Assembly (NCBI RefSeq): GCF_050908995.1
Contig: NC_135133.1
Span: forward strand, 8,908,001 to 8,972,000
Length of the DNA: 64,000 nt
Direction: 5' to 3'
Source of the DNA: Andrena cerasifolii
Taxonomy: Eukaryota; Arthropoda; Insecta; Hymenoptera; Andrenidae
Under the pieces are notes generated by a model that did not search any database, was not told the origin of the DNA, and saw only the letters and a list, made by a program, of their open reading frames with translations. The position numbers and the translations under genes were made by a program. Positions 12,205 to 22,693 of the stretch are shown here, piece after piece (the stretch's first letter is position 1; each line of letters begins with the position of its first letter).

Positions 12205-12240
12205 TTAAGGGGGTACAAGGGTATTAGACGGCTAAAATGA
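12205..12240. mobile_element. Possible left end of a TTAA-flanked element
   Basis: ttaagggggtacaagggta starts with TTAA followed by a run of G, like the ends of the 663-bp foldback at 43990 and the isolated end at 58806. No matching CCCCCTTAA end is visible nearby, so it may be coincidence or a solo end. Confidence 0.2.
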
Positions 12241-12940
12241 ACGGTTTATTTTGGGTTGGATTCAAGGGCGACTAATAACTCATACCATTTGCACGTTTTA
12301 TAATAATTTACTGTGGATATAGCACGCATTTTAAGAACAAGAAACCTTGGAAATATTAAAAATTGAAGGAAATACAAAGCGCCAAATTGGGCGCTGCGCA
12401 ATGCGCAAGTAAAGACGGTGAACATCATAAGGTGAGAACGGATCGATACTTTTAGCTGAAATTTTAACGAAACCTACGAAATGTTTTTCTCCTCGTGGTG
12501 GAATTCGCTTGTTAAGATCGCAGAATACTGAAAATATTTATTAAACATTCTTTAAGGAATTATATGAGGAAAAATGTGCACAATTGATATTGGTGCATAA
12601 CTTCGCGAATTTTTGTTAAAATTTTTCGACGAAGCTCCTCCTTGTAAATAGTGAATCAGAGAACTTTGGCGACTTGTGTTTCCTTCAATTTGTGTTATAT
12701 CCGCAACGAAGTATTGTTAAACGTGCAAATGGTCTGAGGTATTAGTCGCCCTTCCAGTGATAACAGTTTTAACTTCGAAATCAGATGTCGTTGTCCTTCT
12801 CCGCTGCTTCCTGCGCCCTTACTGCTTCGAGGAAGATTCATGAAAAAGGGACACGGTGGTTTTAATCGCCCTTCTGCATCCTTGTTCTTTGACGCCGGTG
12901 TTCGCAAAGCGCCCTGTTAGGCAGGGTTGAATGTTCATTC

Positions 12941-13290
12941 GTGGAGATTACATGATTGCCGGGTGAAAGCGATTCTCGTGGGAGGATGTGGTGGAGCGTG
13001 GGAGTTCCGAGACTTGTTCGTTTGAGGTTTGGGAGTGAGTTGTGGATAGACGTGGTCGTTCGTGGAAAAGTAGTGGCTGGGAGAAGGTGGATAGCTTCGT
13101 GGAAATTAGATGATTTTCTGGTGAAAGCGATTTTCGTGGGAGAATGAAGGAGCTTGTGGTGGAGCGTGGGATTTCCGGGACTTGTTCGTTTGAGGTCTGG
13201 CAGTGAGCTAATAGACGTGATTTGGAGAGGAAGTGGTTTCTGTTTTTAGACACGTAATGAAGATTAGATATTTTTTTCTGAAGCGAGAAG
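12941..13290. repeat. Minisatellite, unit about 158-168 bp, 2 copies plus a partial
   Basis: gtgaaagcgatt occurs at 12963 and 13121, and gagcgtggga followed by ttcc-g-gacttgttcg at 12994 and 13162; a 10-bp insertion explains the period change. A third, decayed start (gaagattagat) lies near 13260. The top strand is G-rich. The reverse-strand frame 12948-13313 translates the repeat into two similar peptide blocks, an artefact of the array and not a gene. Confidence 0.8.
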
Positions 13291-14398
13291 GATGTGAAAA
13301 ACTGAAGGGGCACTTAGAAGTTGTACCGGAGGGTCTGTAAGTGAATTTTCACGGGAAGAGTGTGAACTATAAATTAATTCAATTAAGCCTTCAGATTTCC
13401 ATGGAAAGGAACAATGATAGAAATTGGTCAATTTTGATCGTGTAAAACACTTTCGTTGCCAGCCAGGTCCAAATGTCCTTTAATTCTGGCGCTTGCGATC
13501 CTGTTAAGCAACCCAAACTCTCATTTTTCTTCGCACTTCGTGGACCCAATTAAAGTTCTTTGTTCCCGCGAGCGAGATCGCGATTGCTCAACCGACGCAC
13601 GTCGTTCTCAGAAAGGACGTGGCAGAATCGAACTGTTTAATACAACAGGATCACGGTTCACCAAAGTGCACGGTGACCTAATTCCTGAAATCCTACGTGC
13701 CTCGGTGCGTGCATGCATAAATTTCTCCGTGCAACCTGCGCGTGGCTGACTTCGTATTCGGCCTCAAAAGGAATTCCTGCTTTGTTGACATCGATTCCCG
13801 CTAACAACGCCGGGATAGCACGCGGGACGTGCACTCCAAAGAAAGGCGGACAAAGCAGGAGAAAAACTGTCGGCTGGCAGCTGCGAGCTCGACTTCTTGC
13901 CCCAGAACGACGGCAATGTTTTGCCGCGAATAAAAATTCCTGTTCGCGTTTAATTCCCGCGGATGAAAAATATTTTCGTGGGTCGCGCGCTGGCGAATAG
14001 GATGCCCGGGATAAATTGTTCGTAGTAAACACAACGTGGCGGACTAATATCCTGTGTTTATAAAAATTTAAGCTCGACGCGGGGTTCGGAATATTCATCG
14101 CGTTGTTGACGCGAATGAAAAATGATTTGGTTTTGTACGCGTGTTCGTGTTTCGAGGTGTAGAATTTAAAATCTCTGTTAAGGGGATTGAGACGAATTAA
14201 GTTGACGCGGTGTATAAAGGAAAGTTTAAGGTGTAATAATTTTAATTGAGGAAAGAATGTGTCAGTGATTCGTGACATTAATTATTGTATTTTTTATTCA
14301 AGTGCTGTTGTATTAATTTTCATGTCATGAATAATTTCGTTATACTGTAGAAGAGGAAAAGCAATATACTCTTCTTAAGATGTAGGGAAATGTGTACT
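13291..14398. other. Non-coding stretch
   Basis: This contains the longest open frame in the window (206 codons, reverse strand, 13658-14278) overlapped by open frames on the forward strand. The translation is basic and low in information, with no domain, signal peptide or splice context. I do not call a gene. Confidence 0.45.
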
Positions 14399-14718
14399 TT
14401 AACACTTTGTGGCCACACGGACTGTATCGCATCCCAGGATATGTATTTGGCAATATTTCTGTAAATTTTTGGACCTTAATAATAAAAATTAAAAATTTGG
14501 TGAATTTAAAAAAAAATCGCTTTTATCCATAATCGTTTTTTTCAATACAAATTTCAATTATCACTCAAAAGTGATTATACGTTACAATTATCACTGAAAA
14601 GTTAAAAATTAATAGTTAAAAGTGAAACATATGAAAATGGTAACTCAAAAATGACACTGGCGTGCAGTGAACCCCATGTGACCAATATGTAATTATAAGT
14701 TTTACCACGGAAGGTTAA
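14399..14718. mobile_element. Possible TTAA-flanked MITE (312 bp)
   Basis: TTAA occurs at 14399-14402 and 14715-14718. Inside these, the ends read cactttgtggccacac and, reversed, ccttccgtggtaaaac, matching at about 9 of 16 positions. Subterminal ggccacacgg and, reversed, ggtcacatgggg are alike. TTAA duplication is a hallmark of piggyBac-type elements. The poor end match makes this tentative. Confidence 0.3.
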
Positions 14719-14839
14719 GAATCTTAAATGAAATTGCTGTAACTTCTACACTTCCAAAGTTCTTGTAAATTTCGACAATTTTTACTGAATCCTTTTTTAA
14801 ATTTTTGAATGCATTTTTAAAAAAATGCATCTGTGGAAA

Positions 14840-15072
14840 GAGATATATCGTGGGTTTACTGGTAAAACGCAGTAAATCAATATGCTTCTGTTTTTCAGAA
14901 ACTGAAATTGAAATACTTTAAATGACATAGAGGTAAGTAGAATTAATGATTTAATTTACAACAAAAATCCTTTATTTCTCAGGTTATGATTTAATGTGTA
15001 TTGCCAGTTTGTAAAGGGGTAACTATCATGATTTTTTGTTAGCGTGTTTTACCAGTATTCCCCAGATATGTA
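14840..15072. repeat. Weak inverted repeat around actggtaaaac
   Basis: actggtaaaacgc near 14868 is mirrored by gcgtgttttaccagt near 15042, with looser complementarity outward (atatatcgtggg against ccccagatatg). It may be an old foldback. No target duplication is visible. Confidence 0.3.
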
Positions 15073-15103
15073 GCTGCAGTTATGTATATTGGTTCGGCAA
15101 ACG

Positions 15104-15200
15104 CGTCTGACCATACACGTACCCTTTTCACTTGCCCGTTCTCATTTCCTCGTTTCTCACGCTCCACTCGCACGGATCTTTATTATTTCCCTTATATCAT
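15104..15200 (+). repeat. Dispersed motif family, copy 1
   Basis: gtctgacca at 15105 is followed by acttgccc at 15130, spacing 25. The same two blocks with the same spacing recur at 37126 and 47845, and with spacing 24 in reverse at 40577. Similarity to the 37-kb copy continues downstream through tttctcac and tcgcac, so the repeat is about 100 bp long. Its nature is unknown. Confidence 0.55.
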
Positions 15201-15671
15201 CTAGTACGTACACTATTTTCGCTTCCAAATCATCTGTCCATTAAAAGTTACTCTGACGAATAAAACTCTCCGCACAAATGTACAAATTCTACTTAATTCA
15301 AAGTGTTGAATGTTTCAAAAGGAAAATGCCACTCAGCTCTCGCGAATAATAAAATAGCCTGTCACGAAATCAGAAGTAATTAAAGGAAAGCAAATTAACT
15401 TGATTCAGGCAAATGCAGCAGTAACCAACTCTAAATATTCACAAATTTCCCAATACCGTGCTCGGCGCCTGCGAAACTCGAACGTTCAAGGACCTGTTAA
15501 TCGATACATTTGGCAGGTCCCCGAATTTTAATGAAATCACGCACGCATCGCGTTCTAACTGAAGGAATCCACAATAATCACGGAGCGTCGACGCTGAAAT
15601 TTCGCCCGAACTCTCGGATTCGTTGTGAAATTTATGGACGTATAATAGAACCGACGGGAATAGTGGGCAAG
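15201..15671. other. Non-coding stretch
   Basis: No recognisable gene. The reverse frame 15439-15792 (117 codons) has no domain. Confidence 0.45.
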
Positions 15672-15690
15672 CCCGATATCGGATATCGGG
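15672..15690. promoter_or_regulatory. 19-bp perfect palindrome
   Basis: cccgatatc-g-gatatcggg has 9-bp arms and a single central base. This is the shape of a dimeric protein-binding site, but no adjacent gene supports a role. Chance occurrence is possible. Confidence 0.3.
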
Positions 15691-16625
15691 TATTCGTGTA
15701 ACTAATTGAAATATTTGCCGATATTTGACCAGCCGTCGAGCGTGCATCCCGCCGAGTTTAAAAGTTCTGCGGTCAGTCCGTGCACCCGGCATCCCCTTTA
15801 TTATTTACCCCATTCCACAGCGCCTCGCGAAATTTATCGGCCCCTTGCCTCGACATATTAAAATCCTAAAAGTAAGCGGAGAAAAATGCCCCAGAGGTCT
15901 AAAAATCCAGACCACTAATCTAATTTAACTCATTTCACCCAAACTTCTCTTCTCGACTAACCATAGAAGCTATTTATTCGCCGCTGCACTTGTTAGTAAA
16001 CGCGAGTCCAGTGGCCTAACCCTAAGAAATCACGAATAATACTCTTCCACTTCTACGAACCCTAATAACACTCTACACTTGTACTACAAAAGCTTAACAG
16101 TGATCGGTGAAAGTGCAGAAGGCGAGCCCTACTTCTGGAGCGTTCCAAGTCGAATCCGTCCGAATCGATAGTCCACACACAGTTGGCCTGTAACCGCGGC
16201 GAGAGGAGACGCGAAAATTGCCGGCGAAAACGCGGGGATTAATTGTCGGGCTGAAAAAGTAGCGGAACAGTCGCGTGTCTTTGTCATAAGTCCAGTCGCT
16301 GCCGCCGACAGGGAGCAGGGAAATTCAAAAAAGGCCCGTGTGCCACTGGCCCGCCGGCCAGTTAAAGCCGTGGATTCCCTGTTTCGAATTTATGCATCTC
16401 TGTCCGAGAGAATCAGCCGCCGGCAGAACAATGCGGCCCGTTTCGTTTTATGCGCGATGCCCGGGGGCGAGCCGGGCACTTTGAGCCGGGGAGCGTCTAT
16501 TAAACAGCAGGGTTGGATTAAAATTGGAATAACGAACGCTTCCGCGTTGCTGCACCATCTCTGGCTCGTCGAATTTATTTTTCTTAGGGAAGAGACATTT
16601 TCCACGAAACTCGCAATGCGTATAC
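15691..16625. other. Non-coding stretch, CpG-rich at 16120-16500
   Basis: The CpG-rich part carries open frames on both strands (16340-16705 forward, 16390-16671 reverse), neither with a domain. It could be an island next to an unseen exon or a conserved non-coding element; nothing visible decides. Confidence 0.4.
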
Positions 16626-17137
16626 TAACAAGGGAACATATCGAAGTGACAATCGTAAATTTTGATGCCACTTTGGTAGAAAGTAGTTCTTACCAAAATA
16701 TGTGACACGTGTTTTTCTTATCGGCTGACATTCGTGTTGAAGGAGTGAAAACAACCCTTAAAGTTGAAGTGTGAGAAACACGTTTGCTCGAATATCTTGG
16801 CAACTACTGGAGTTAGGAGGACGATGTAAATGGTAAAATTGTGTATTCTTTAATAAGGAATGCAGGTGTGCAAAGAGATTCCAAAAAATCCGGTTCTTTA
16901 AATAATAAATTAAAGGAACACAATTTGTCAATTTGCATCGTTCTCCTAGCTCCAGTAGTTTCCAAGATATTCGACCAAACATGTTTCTCCCACTTCAACT
17001 TTGAGGGCTGTTTTCACCCCTTCGATACGAACCTCCGTCGATAAGAAAAAGTACGTGACAAATAATTTTATAAGAACCACTTTTTATCAAAGTCGTATCA
17101 AAATCGGCGATTGTCACTTCGATATGGACCCTTGTAA
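16626..17137. mobile_element. 506-bp palindromic element with TAA target duplication (copy A)
   Basis: The element runs 16629-17134 and is flanked by TAA at 16626-16628 and 17135-17137. The ends are caagggaacatatcgaagtg and, reversed, caagggtccatatcgaagtg. The arms extend about 225 bp each to 16856 and 16905, so nearly the whole element folds on itself; for example ggagttaggaggacgatg pairs with catcgttctcctagctcc. It has no coding capacity. A 3-bp TAA duplication fits PIF/Harbinger-type insertion (TWA), but the end sequence alone does not prove that class. Copies B, C and D near 53-55 kb share end motifs with it. Confidence 0.75.
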
Positions 17138-19847
17138 GATTCGTCGAGGGAGATGTCGAGTTCCGGGTGCAAGTTGATGGTCGATCCCTCTGTTGTCCTC
17201 GAAAGAAGCATTTCGCCTCTGTGTATCAAGGAGCTTGGGATATCTGTGTCTTTGGAGAAGGATACTTGGGAGATACGAAAGCTCCTTGTAGCTCATTAAG
17301 CTCAGAAGGGAGGGAGATGCTCGTTAGAAGTGGCTCGTTTATTAAAAGCTTCTTGGTCCCGTAATGGCGGAAGCTATTGGGTATCTGCTGCATGTAAGTG
17401 GAGTCCGGATGCAATTACGCGTTGCCCGATTTCGGAGCTCCATATGCAATTTTGGTAGTTGATGTTGCGAGGGTAAGGAAATTTTGGTTAAGTGAGGAAG
17501 CAGCGAGGAATTGTTTGCGATGAGGTTTAGGGATATGTGTGATACAGATTTTGATGGGTGCTTGTGGAACATAGACAAGTGGGGGACACCTAATTTATTT
17601 CTGGTCGTGGGAACTCGTGTTTAAGGGATGGAACTTTGAAGTTTGATATCAGTGATGCTATCTTGGAAACTACTGCAGGTGTGGAGAAATCTTGTAGACA
17701 AATTTCCTACGATTTTTAGGGGAAACTATGAATGCATCATGAAAGAAATTTATTTCAATTACATTTCGATTGTAATTCTGTTGATTCTATTTACTTGTTT
17801 CTTTATCTGCTACGGTATCAATGTACAGAATTCTCTCTGTTGCATACGTTTCATTGTTAGAAGGTAATCAATTAATATTTTCGTTGAATCAATACTTGCC
17901 ATCAGCAAGTACCATCGCACTTAAACATACATAACGTTCGAAAAATTAATGGCGCCCCGAACGAAACAATATTGACAATTAGTACCGAGGATTCATTAAC
18001 TTGATGCATCGCATCGCGTTACTTCCCTCAGGCAGTAATGGATTGTCCAATTTACGCAATATAACACGAGCGCTACACCGAATTATTAATTGTGTGTTAC
18101 TAATCGTTAATACGTATGCAATATCAGTATTAGATACAGATAAACTCAATATAGAAACAACTTAGTTTCTCGTATTTGCAGAAGCTTATTCAGTACTTAC
18201 TAACTTTAGACAGCCTGCGTTCTTCATGAAGTATGCTTAATTTTCGTGCAAAAAATACACTACGCCCCCTTAAATGGTTGATTCCCTTGGGCCACCATAG
18301 TGGCCGTCCAGGCCCTTTAAAGATTAATTTGTTTTGCATTTGTGTGCATCACTTTACCTTACAGAAAGAAAACACAAACCATTCCACTAAACTACTTCTT
18401 CCAAACCTCCAATATTTTTCAACACACAGCCCCCTTACAAAGGGCATAATTTCTAATCCATAACTTGGAAAATGTAGAATAACATTTGTCTTTCGCACAA
18501 CTTCTATGCGACGCGTGATCCTTCCCTTAAATGAAGGTTTCCTAACGTCTGCACTGTACAGTCATACTTGAACAAAATATGAGACTTTGATTAGAAGCTA
18601 GCAAGTATTAGGTTGTCCACTGAATTCCTGCGATTTTCATTCGTAATAAATTTCTTCCAATAACAACTGCCTGTCGATAATGTATTATATACCATTCGAC
18701 AGCTTCCACTTTCCCGTGCCAGAATTCTCCTGGAAGTTTCGACGTTTTCGTTTCGCGTTAGTAGCGATAAAGCTTCAGCTAAAAAACAACGGGGTCTCAA
18801 GTGAATAAAAACAAGCGTCTCCGACACGTGTTGCTCTACGGGTTTAAATTTTAAATTCTACCTTGGCTGGGAGGTTCCCCAGCAGCCGCCCTACTCGTCG
18901 TACTTTGCCCCGACGGATTACCACCTTTTCCATTCCCAAAACGCTTCGAGCGGAATTCCCCCCTCACAATGACGCGAGAACCGGCTCGAAAATTGCTTTC
19001 AGTCGAAGACCGTCGAATTCTTCGAATGCGGATTTCAAGAATTACCAGATCGTTGGCAACGTAACAGATGAAATATTACTAAATATTTTTTAGGAAAATA
19101 GAGGTTTCGCATTCACGAAAAACCGCAGGAATTTATCGGGCAACCTAATACAAAGCTATAGCTTTCCTCCCCGCCCAAGTCCACGAGCTCCCCGGAGTCT
19201 GTCCACCCGTCAGGCACCTGGTTGCCAAGGTTAAGCCACCCCCATCCCCGACTTGAAGGAACACGGATCGCGCATTTGTGACGGTCGGAGGCAACCTCGC
19301 GGGTCGAAGCATTAACACCCCTGTGTACGTGTTCCTCGGCGACGAAACGGTCGCGAGGGTGGACAAAGAGCGTGCCGGCCGGCCCTTCACAAAGAAAGTG
19401 TTAACAGTCAGTCGATTTTGTAGAGGTCCGTCGATATCATGTGACGCCCTGCCCTTTGTACGCTCGCTCAGCAGTCGACGCCTACGCAGGTGAACGTGAC
19501 ATGCATGTAGATTCCCCGCGGACGTGTAAAATCGCCGTTAATCCGCTGACCGGCGTTACACGGGCGTGCATGACACGGAATAAAGCGAGGATCCCGGCAT
19601 TACATTTTACGAAGCAGAACCCCCTAAGCACCGCTGATACGAGGGGACGACAGGGTTTATTTGATTGTCGAATCAGTATGTGATCTTTCGCTGCTGGGAA
19701 GCGGGATTGCCCGGAGTGGGCGGAATAATAGAGTTACGCTGGAAAAGGACGAGATGTAGAATCGTCTCGAGAGGGGGAACAATGGGCGGCAGGATCGCGT
19801 CGAACTGCGTAAATGATAGCATTGTTCGTGGATCGGAAATGGGATGA
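17138..19847. other. Non-coding stretch
   Basis: No gene recognised. A CpG-richer part at about 18860-19650 carries chance open frames in several phases. At 18285-18312 a small nested dyad (gggcc...ggccc around ccaccatagtgg) is visible. Confidence 0.45.
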
Positions 19848-20022
19848 TTGGGAAACGAGTGGGCTGGGGAATTGTAGTTGGCAGAGTGGGAGAAAGAATG
19901 GTTGAAGAGGGGGTAGATTGGGGGTAGGTGGGAAGTGTGGGTGGTTTTTGATGGGAGGCGAGTGGGTGGTGTTGAGAATATAAAGTTGTGGTGGAATAAT
20001 AATGAGAAGGAATGTAAATATT
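19848..20022. repeat. G-rich, C-poor strand-asymmetric tract
   Basis: The top strand is almost without C and has many GGG runs (gagggggtagattggggg, gtgggtgg). It leads directly into the tandem array that follows. The reverse-strand frame 19657-20082 is open only because of this composition, giving a proline/serine/threonine-rich string. Confidence 0.6.
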
Positions 20023-20560
20023 GGGGAGGAGTAGATAGGGAACAGAAGCTGGGAGGATTTTATCGGTATGAATATGGAACATGGGGGAGACAGTAGAATT
20101 ATGTTAAATGGAACAGACAGAGCAGCAGAGATATAAACAGAAAAAGAGAATAAAATTCAGTAGGCTTTGAATTAAATACATTCTAAAACAAGGTGGGAGG
20201 TAGATAGAGAAGAGAAGCTGGGAGAATTTTATCGGCATGAATATGAAACATGGGAGAGACAGTAGAATCGTGTTAAATAGGTCAGACAGTAGAGGTATAA
20301 ACCGAAAAAGAAGCTGTAAAAATCGATAGGCCTTGAATTAAATACATTCTAAGACTAGGTGGGAGGTAGATAGAGGAGAGAAGCTGGGAGAATATTATCG
20401 GTATGAGTATGGAACATGAAATAGATAGTAGAATTATGTTAAATAGGTGTGAAAGAGGAACAGAGATATAAACGGAAAATCAAGCAGTCGAATTCAACGG
20501 GTCTTGAATTAATTATGTATCCTAAAGATTGTGGGAAGGCAGACGTGTGAATGGAGAAGC
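20023..20560. repeat. Minisatellite, unit about 167-170 bp, 3 copies plus a decayed fourth
   Basis: Unit starts (gtgggaggtagatag-type) fall at about 20023, 20192, 20359 and 20531. Within units, gaagctggga recurs at 20045, 20214 and 20380 (spacings 169 and 166), and ttgaattaaatacattcta closes units 1 and 2. Divergence between copies is moderate, mainly substitutions. There is no sign of coding. Confidence 0.85.
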
Positions 20561-20969
20561 AGAAAGTAGTACTGTCCCGAACAAGTCAGACAATAAGATT
20601 AATCTAAAGAAAGGAGCTATTATTACACCCATATTTCTGTACTTCTATTAATATCACCCTGCCATCGCAGAAACCCCAGACGGGGAAAGGTAGGTACTAT
20701 TTTAGGAGGAGAATACGACAGGATCGTGCTCAATAAGGTAGATAATGTAATCCACGTTCTATCCTTCTCCATTTGCTACTACGACGTGCAGAGACGGTTG
20801 AAAGCAAATTTGAAATATTGAACAGTAACAAAAATACCCCAGTCCATTAAAAATGTAAGAACGTTCGACGATCCATACCAGACTAGTTAAACTTCCCTAG
20901 AATAGTCCAGTGACAACTATATAATAATTAAAAGCAGCTACTAAATTTACTTTTAACCTCCGCCATATA
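20561..20969. other. Non-coding stretch
   Basis: Nothing recognised after the array fades out. Confidence 0.5.
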
Positions 20970-21090
20970 CAGTGCGATTCAGAATTGCAGGTCAATGAAG
21001 CAGGGGTTGATATGGAACGCTAAAAAAAACATCTCTGTTTAAAAGCATACGTCCAATTCCGCTTTATTATTTAGTTACAAACTTTAAAAG
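20970..21090. mobile_element. Possible left end of a TA-flanked MITE
   Basis: After TA at 20968-20969 the sequence cagtgcgattcagaattg has the form of a mariner-type inverted-repeat start. A complementary right end (caattctgaatcgcactg) was not found within the next kilobase, so the copy is truncated or the resemblance is chance. Confidence 0.3.
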
Positions 21091-22007
21091 AGAGGCAAAC
21101 AGTACTCACATTTGTCTGAGATATTAATAAATCTTTGCCGAATAAATTCCATATCATCTACCAAGGAAATAATACCATTTCTTTCTCATACTTAAACTTA
21201 AACAATAATGAATAACATTAACCACAATATCGCATAAAATCCCCACCCCCTAAAGCTGCATTTTTAAACCCTTATAACTACCAAACAAGATAGAATCTGA
21301 CATATATTTATTAGACAAAAAATATTTATTTTATCGTCCCCTACACTGCCCCATTGACTTCTAATTCCAAATCACCCCCCTGCAACCAACTGCTTGCCAA
21401 ATCACAAGAGCTTGCGCACCCAAACTACCCCCCAAATTAACCTAAACATCCGTCTCTTCAACTCTGCTCGAGCAGAGTACAGTACCTACCCACTGCTCCC
21501 CTGAAATATCTTAAAATCTCCGTTCCTCGAGCTCCACTACAGAAGCTTCCCTTCGCTCGCGGAAATTTGCATCGCCACGGTAGCTCGTTGTTATCAGCGT
21601 TCCCAGCGAAGTCCTTCCCAGCTCGCTTAATCGACAGCCTTGAAGCCCCAGAAAGTTAATACGAAATCGATGCTCGCTAATTACCGTCGAGCAACGACGA
21701 ACGTTTCAATAGTGGAATTTTAACCCGGCAAGAAGGCTTGGACGGGTGGAGCCTCCCTTTACAGGCGATTTAATTCGACCCGGTCAGAGGCCGTGGTTTA
21801 ATTACGTCGTCATTGGAAAATCTCTTTCACGACGCGCACCTTATCGAGCGTAGGCCGTTTCGAGAAACGTGGCCGAGGAAATCCCGCGTTTGACACGCTC
21901 TCTACTGTCTTACAACGAATTTGAGCTTCTGAGCAGTCTGGCGATCGCGAGGCGTTAATTTACCCTTGAATGGCGGATAGCTTGATTACGCGTCACATTC
22001 AGGGTCC
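21091..22007. other. Non-coding stretch
   Basis: A pyrimidine-rich AT part to about 21450 is followed by CpG-containing unique sequence to 22007. No gene recognised. Confidence 0.5.
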
Positions 22008-22366
22008 GTTTTGACTAGACCTGTAAATATTCGAATAATTGGAATATTCAAATAATTAGAAGTATTCGAATATTTGAACATTATAGATAAATTTGGAACT
22101 TTATTAATCTTTGGTATATTTGGCTTCCTACAAAAATGTCTGTTTATACTAATGTTTCAAACTTTATGTTGAAAATGATCGACTGCGAAACAGTAGGCAT
22201 TATTCCAATTGTTTCGAGTAATTATCCGAATAAAGTTTAGTACAATATTTTATTTAAATAATAAATATTAACTCTTAATTATTCGAATATTCGAAACTCG
22301 AATTCGAATTCTCCGGTAATCGAATACTTAGATTATTCGAATATTCGTTACAGCCCTAATTTAGAC
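22008..22366. mobile_element. hAT-like MITE (343 bp) rich in attcgaat
   Basis: The ends are tagacctgtaaatattcg (from 22016) and, reversed, tagggctgtaacgaatattcg (from 22358), both leading into attcgaataat. The flanking octamers gttttgac (22008-22015) and atttagac (22359-22366) match at 6 of 8 positions, consistent with a decayed 8-bp hAT target duplication. The interior is AT-rich with repeated attcgaat and tattcgaa motifs and no coding frame. Confidence 0.6.
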
Positions 22367-22375
22367 CCTTCTATA

Positions 22376-22693
22376 CAGGGTGCTCCAGTATTTATTGATG
22401 GTGCAACCGAGGAGCGGGTGATTCTATATGGAAAAATAAGTCGAAAATATAGAATAACGTTTTTTCCTTTCAGGCTTTATGTTTTATTTTTATTTATGAA
22501 CCCACTCTAAGCAGACAGAGATAGATAATACCACATGATATTGATAAGAAATCAACATTGCGTATGATATTAATTCAAAGTCGATTTCTCGAAAACAAAC
22601 CCTCGAAGGAAAAACATATTCTATATTTTCGAGTTATTTTTTCATATAGAATCACCCCCTCCTCGGTCGTGCTATCAATACTGGAACACCCTG
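22376..22693. mobile_element. TA-flanked palindromic MITE (318 bp)
   Basis: Left cagggtgctccagtattt and, reversed, right cagggtgttccagtatt begin inverted arms of about 100 bp at high identity. Shared blocks include accgaggag, gggtgattctatatg and tcgaaaatatagaata. TA precedes the left end (22374-22375); TG follows the right, so one side of the duplication has mutated. The central ~120 bp is unpaired. Tc1/mariner type by TA flank and CAGGGTG end. Confidence 0.75.

Noticed and set aside
12948..13313. Reverse frame with two similar peptide blocks, resembling a repeat protein
   Set aside because: The repetition is the ~165-bp minisatellite read in one frame.
13658..14278. Longest open frame (206 codons, reverse strand)
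   Set aside because: No domain, splice or start context, and forward-strand frames overlap it; openness follows from composition.
19657..20082. 141-codon proline/serine/threonine-rich reverse frame
   Set aside because: Produced by the C-poor, G-rich top strand next to the tandem array.
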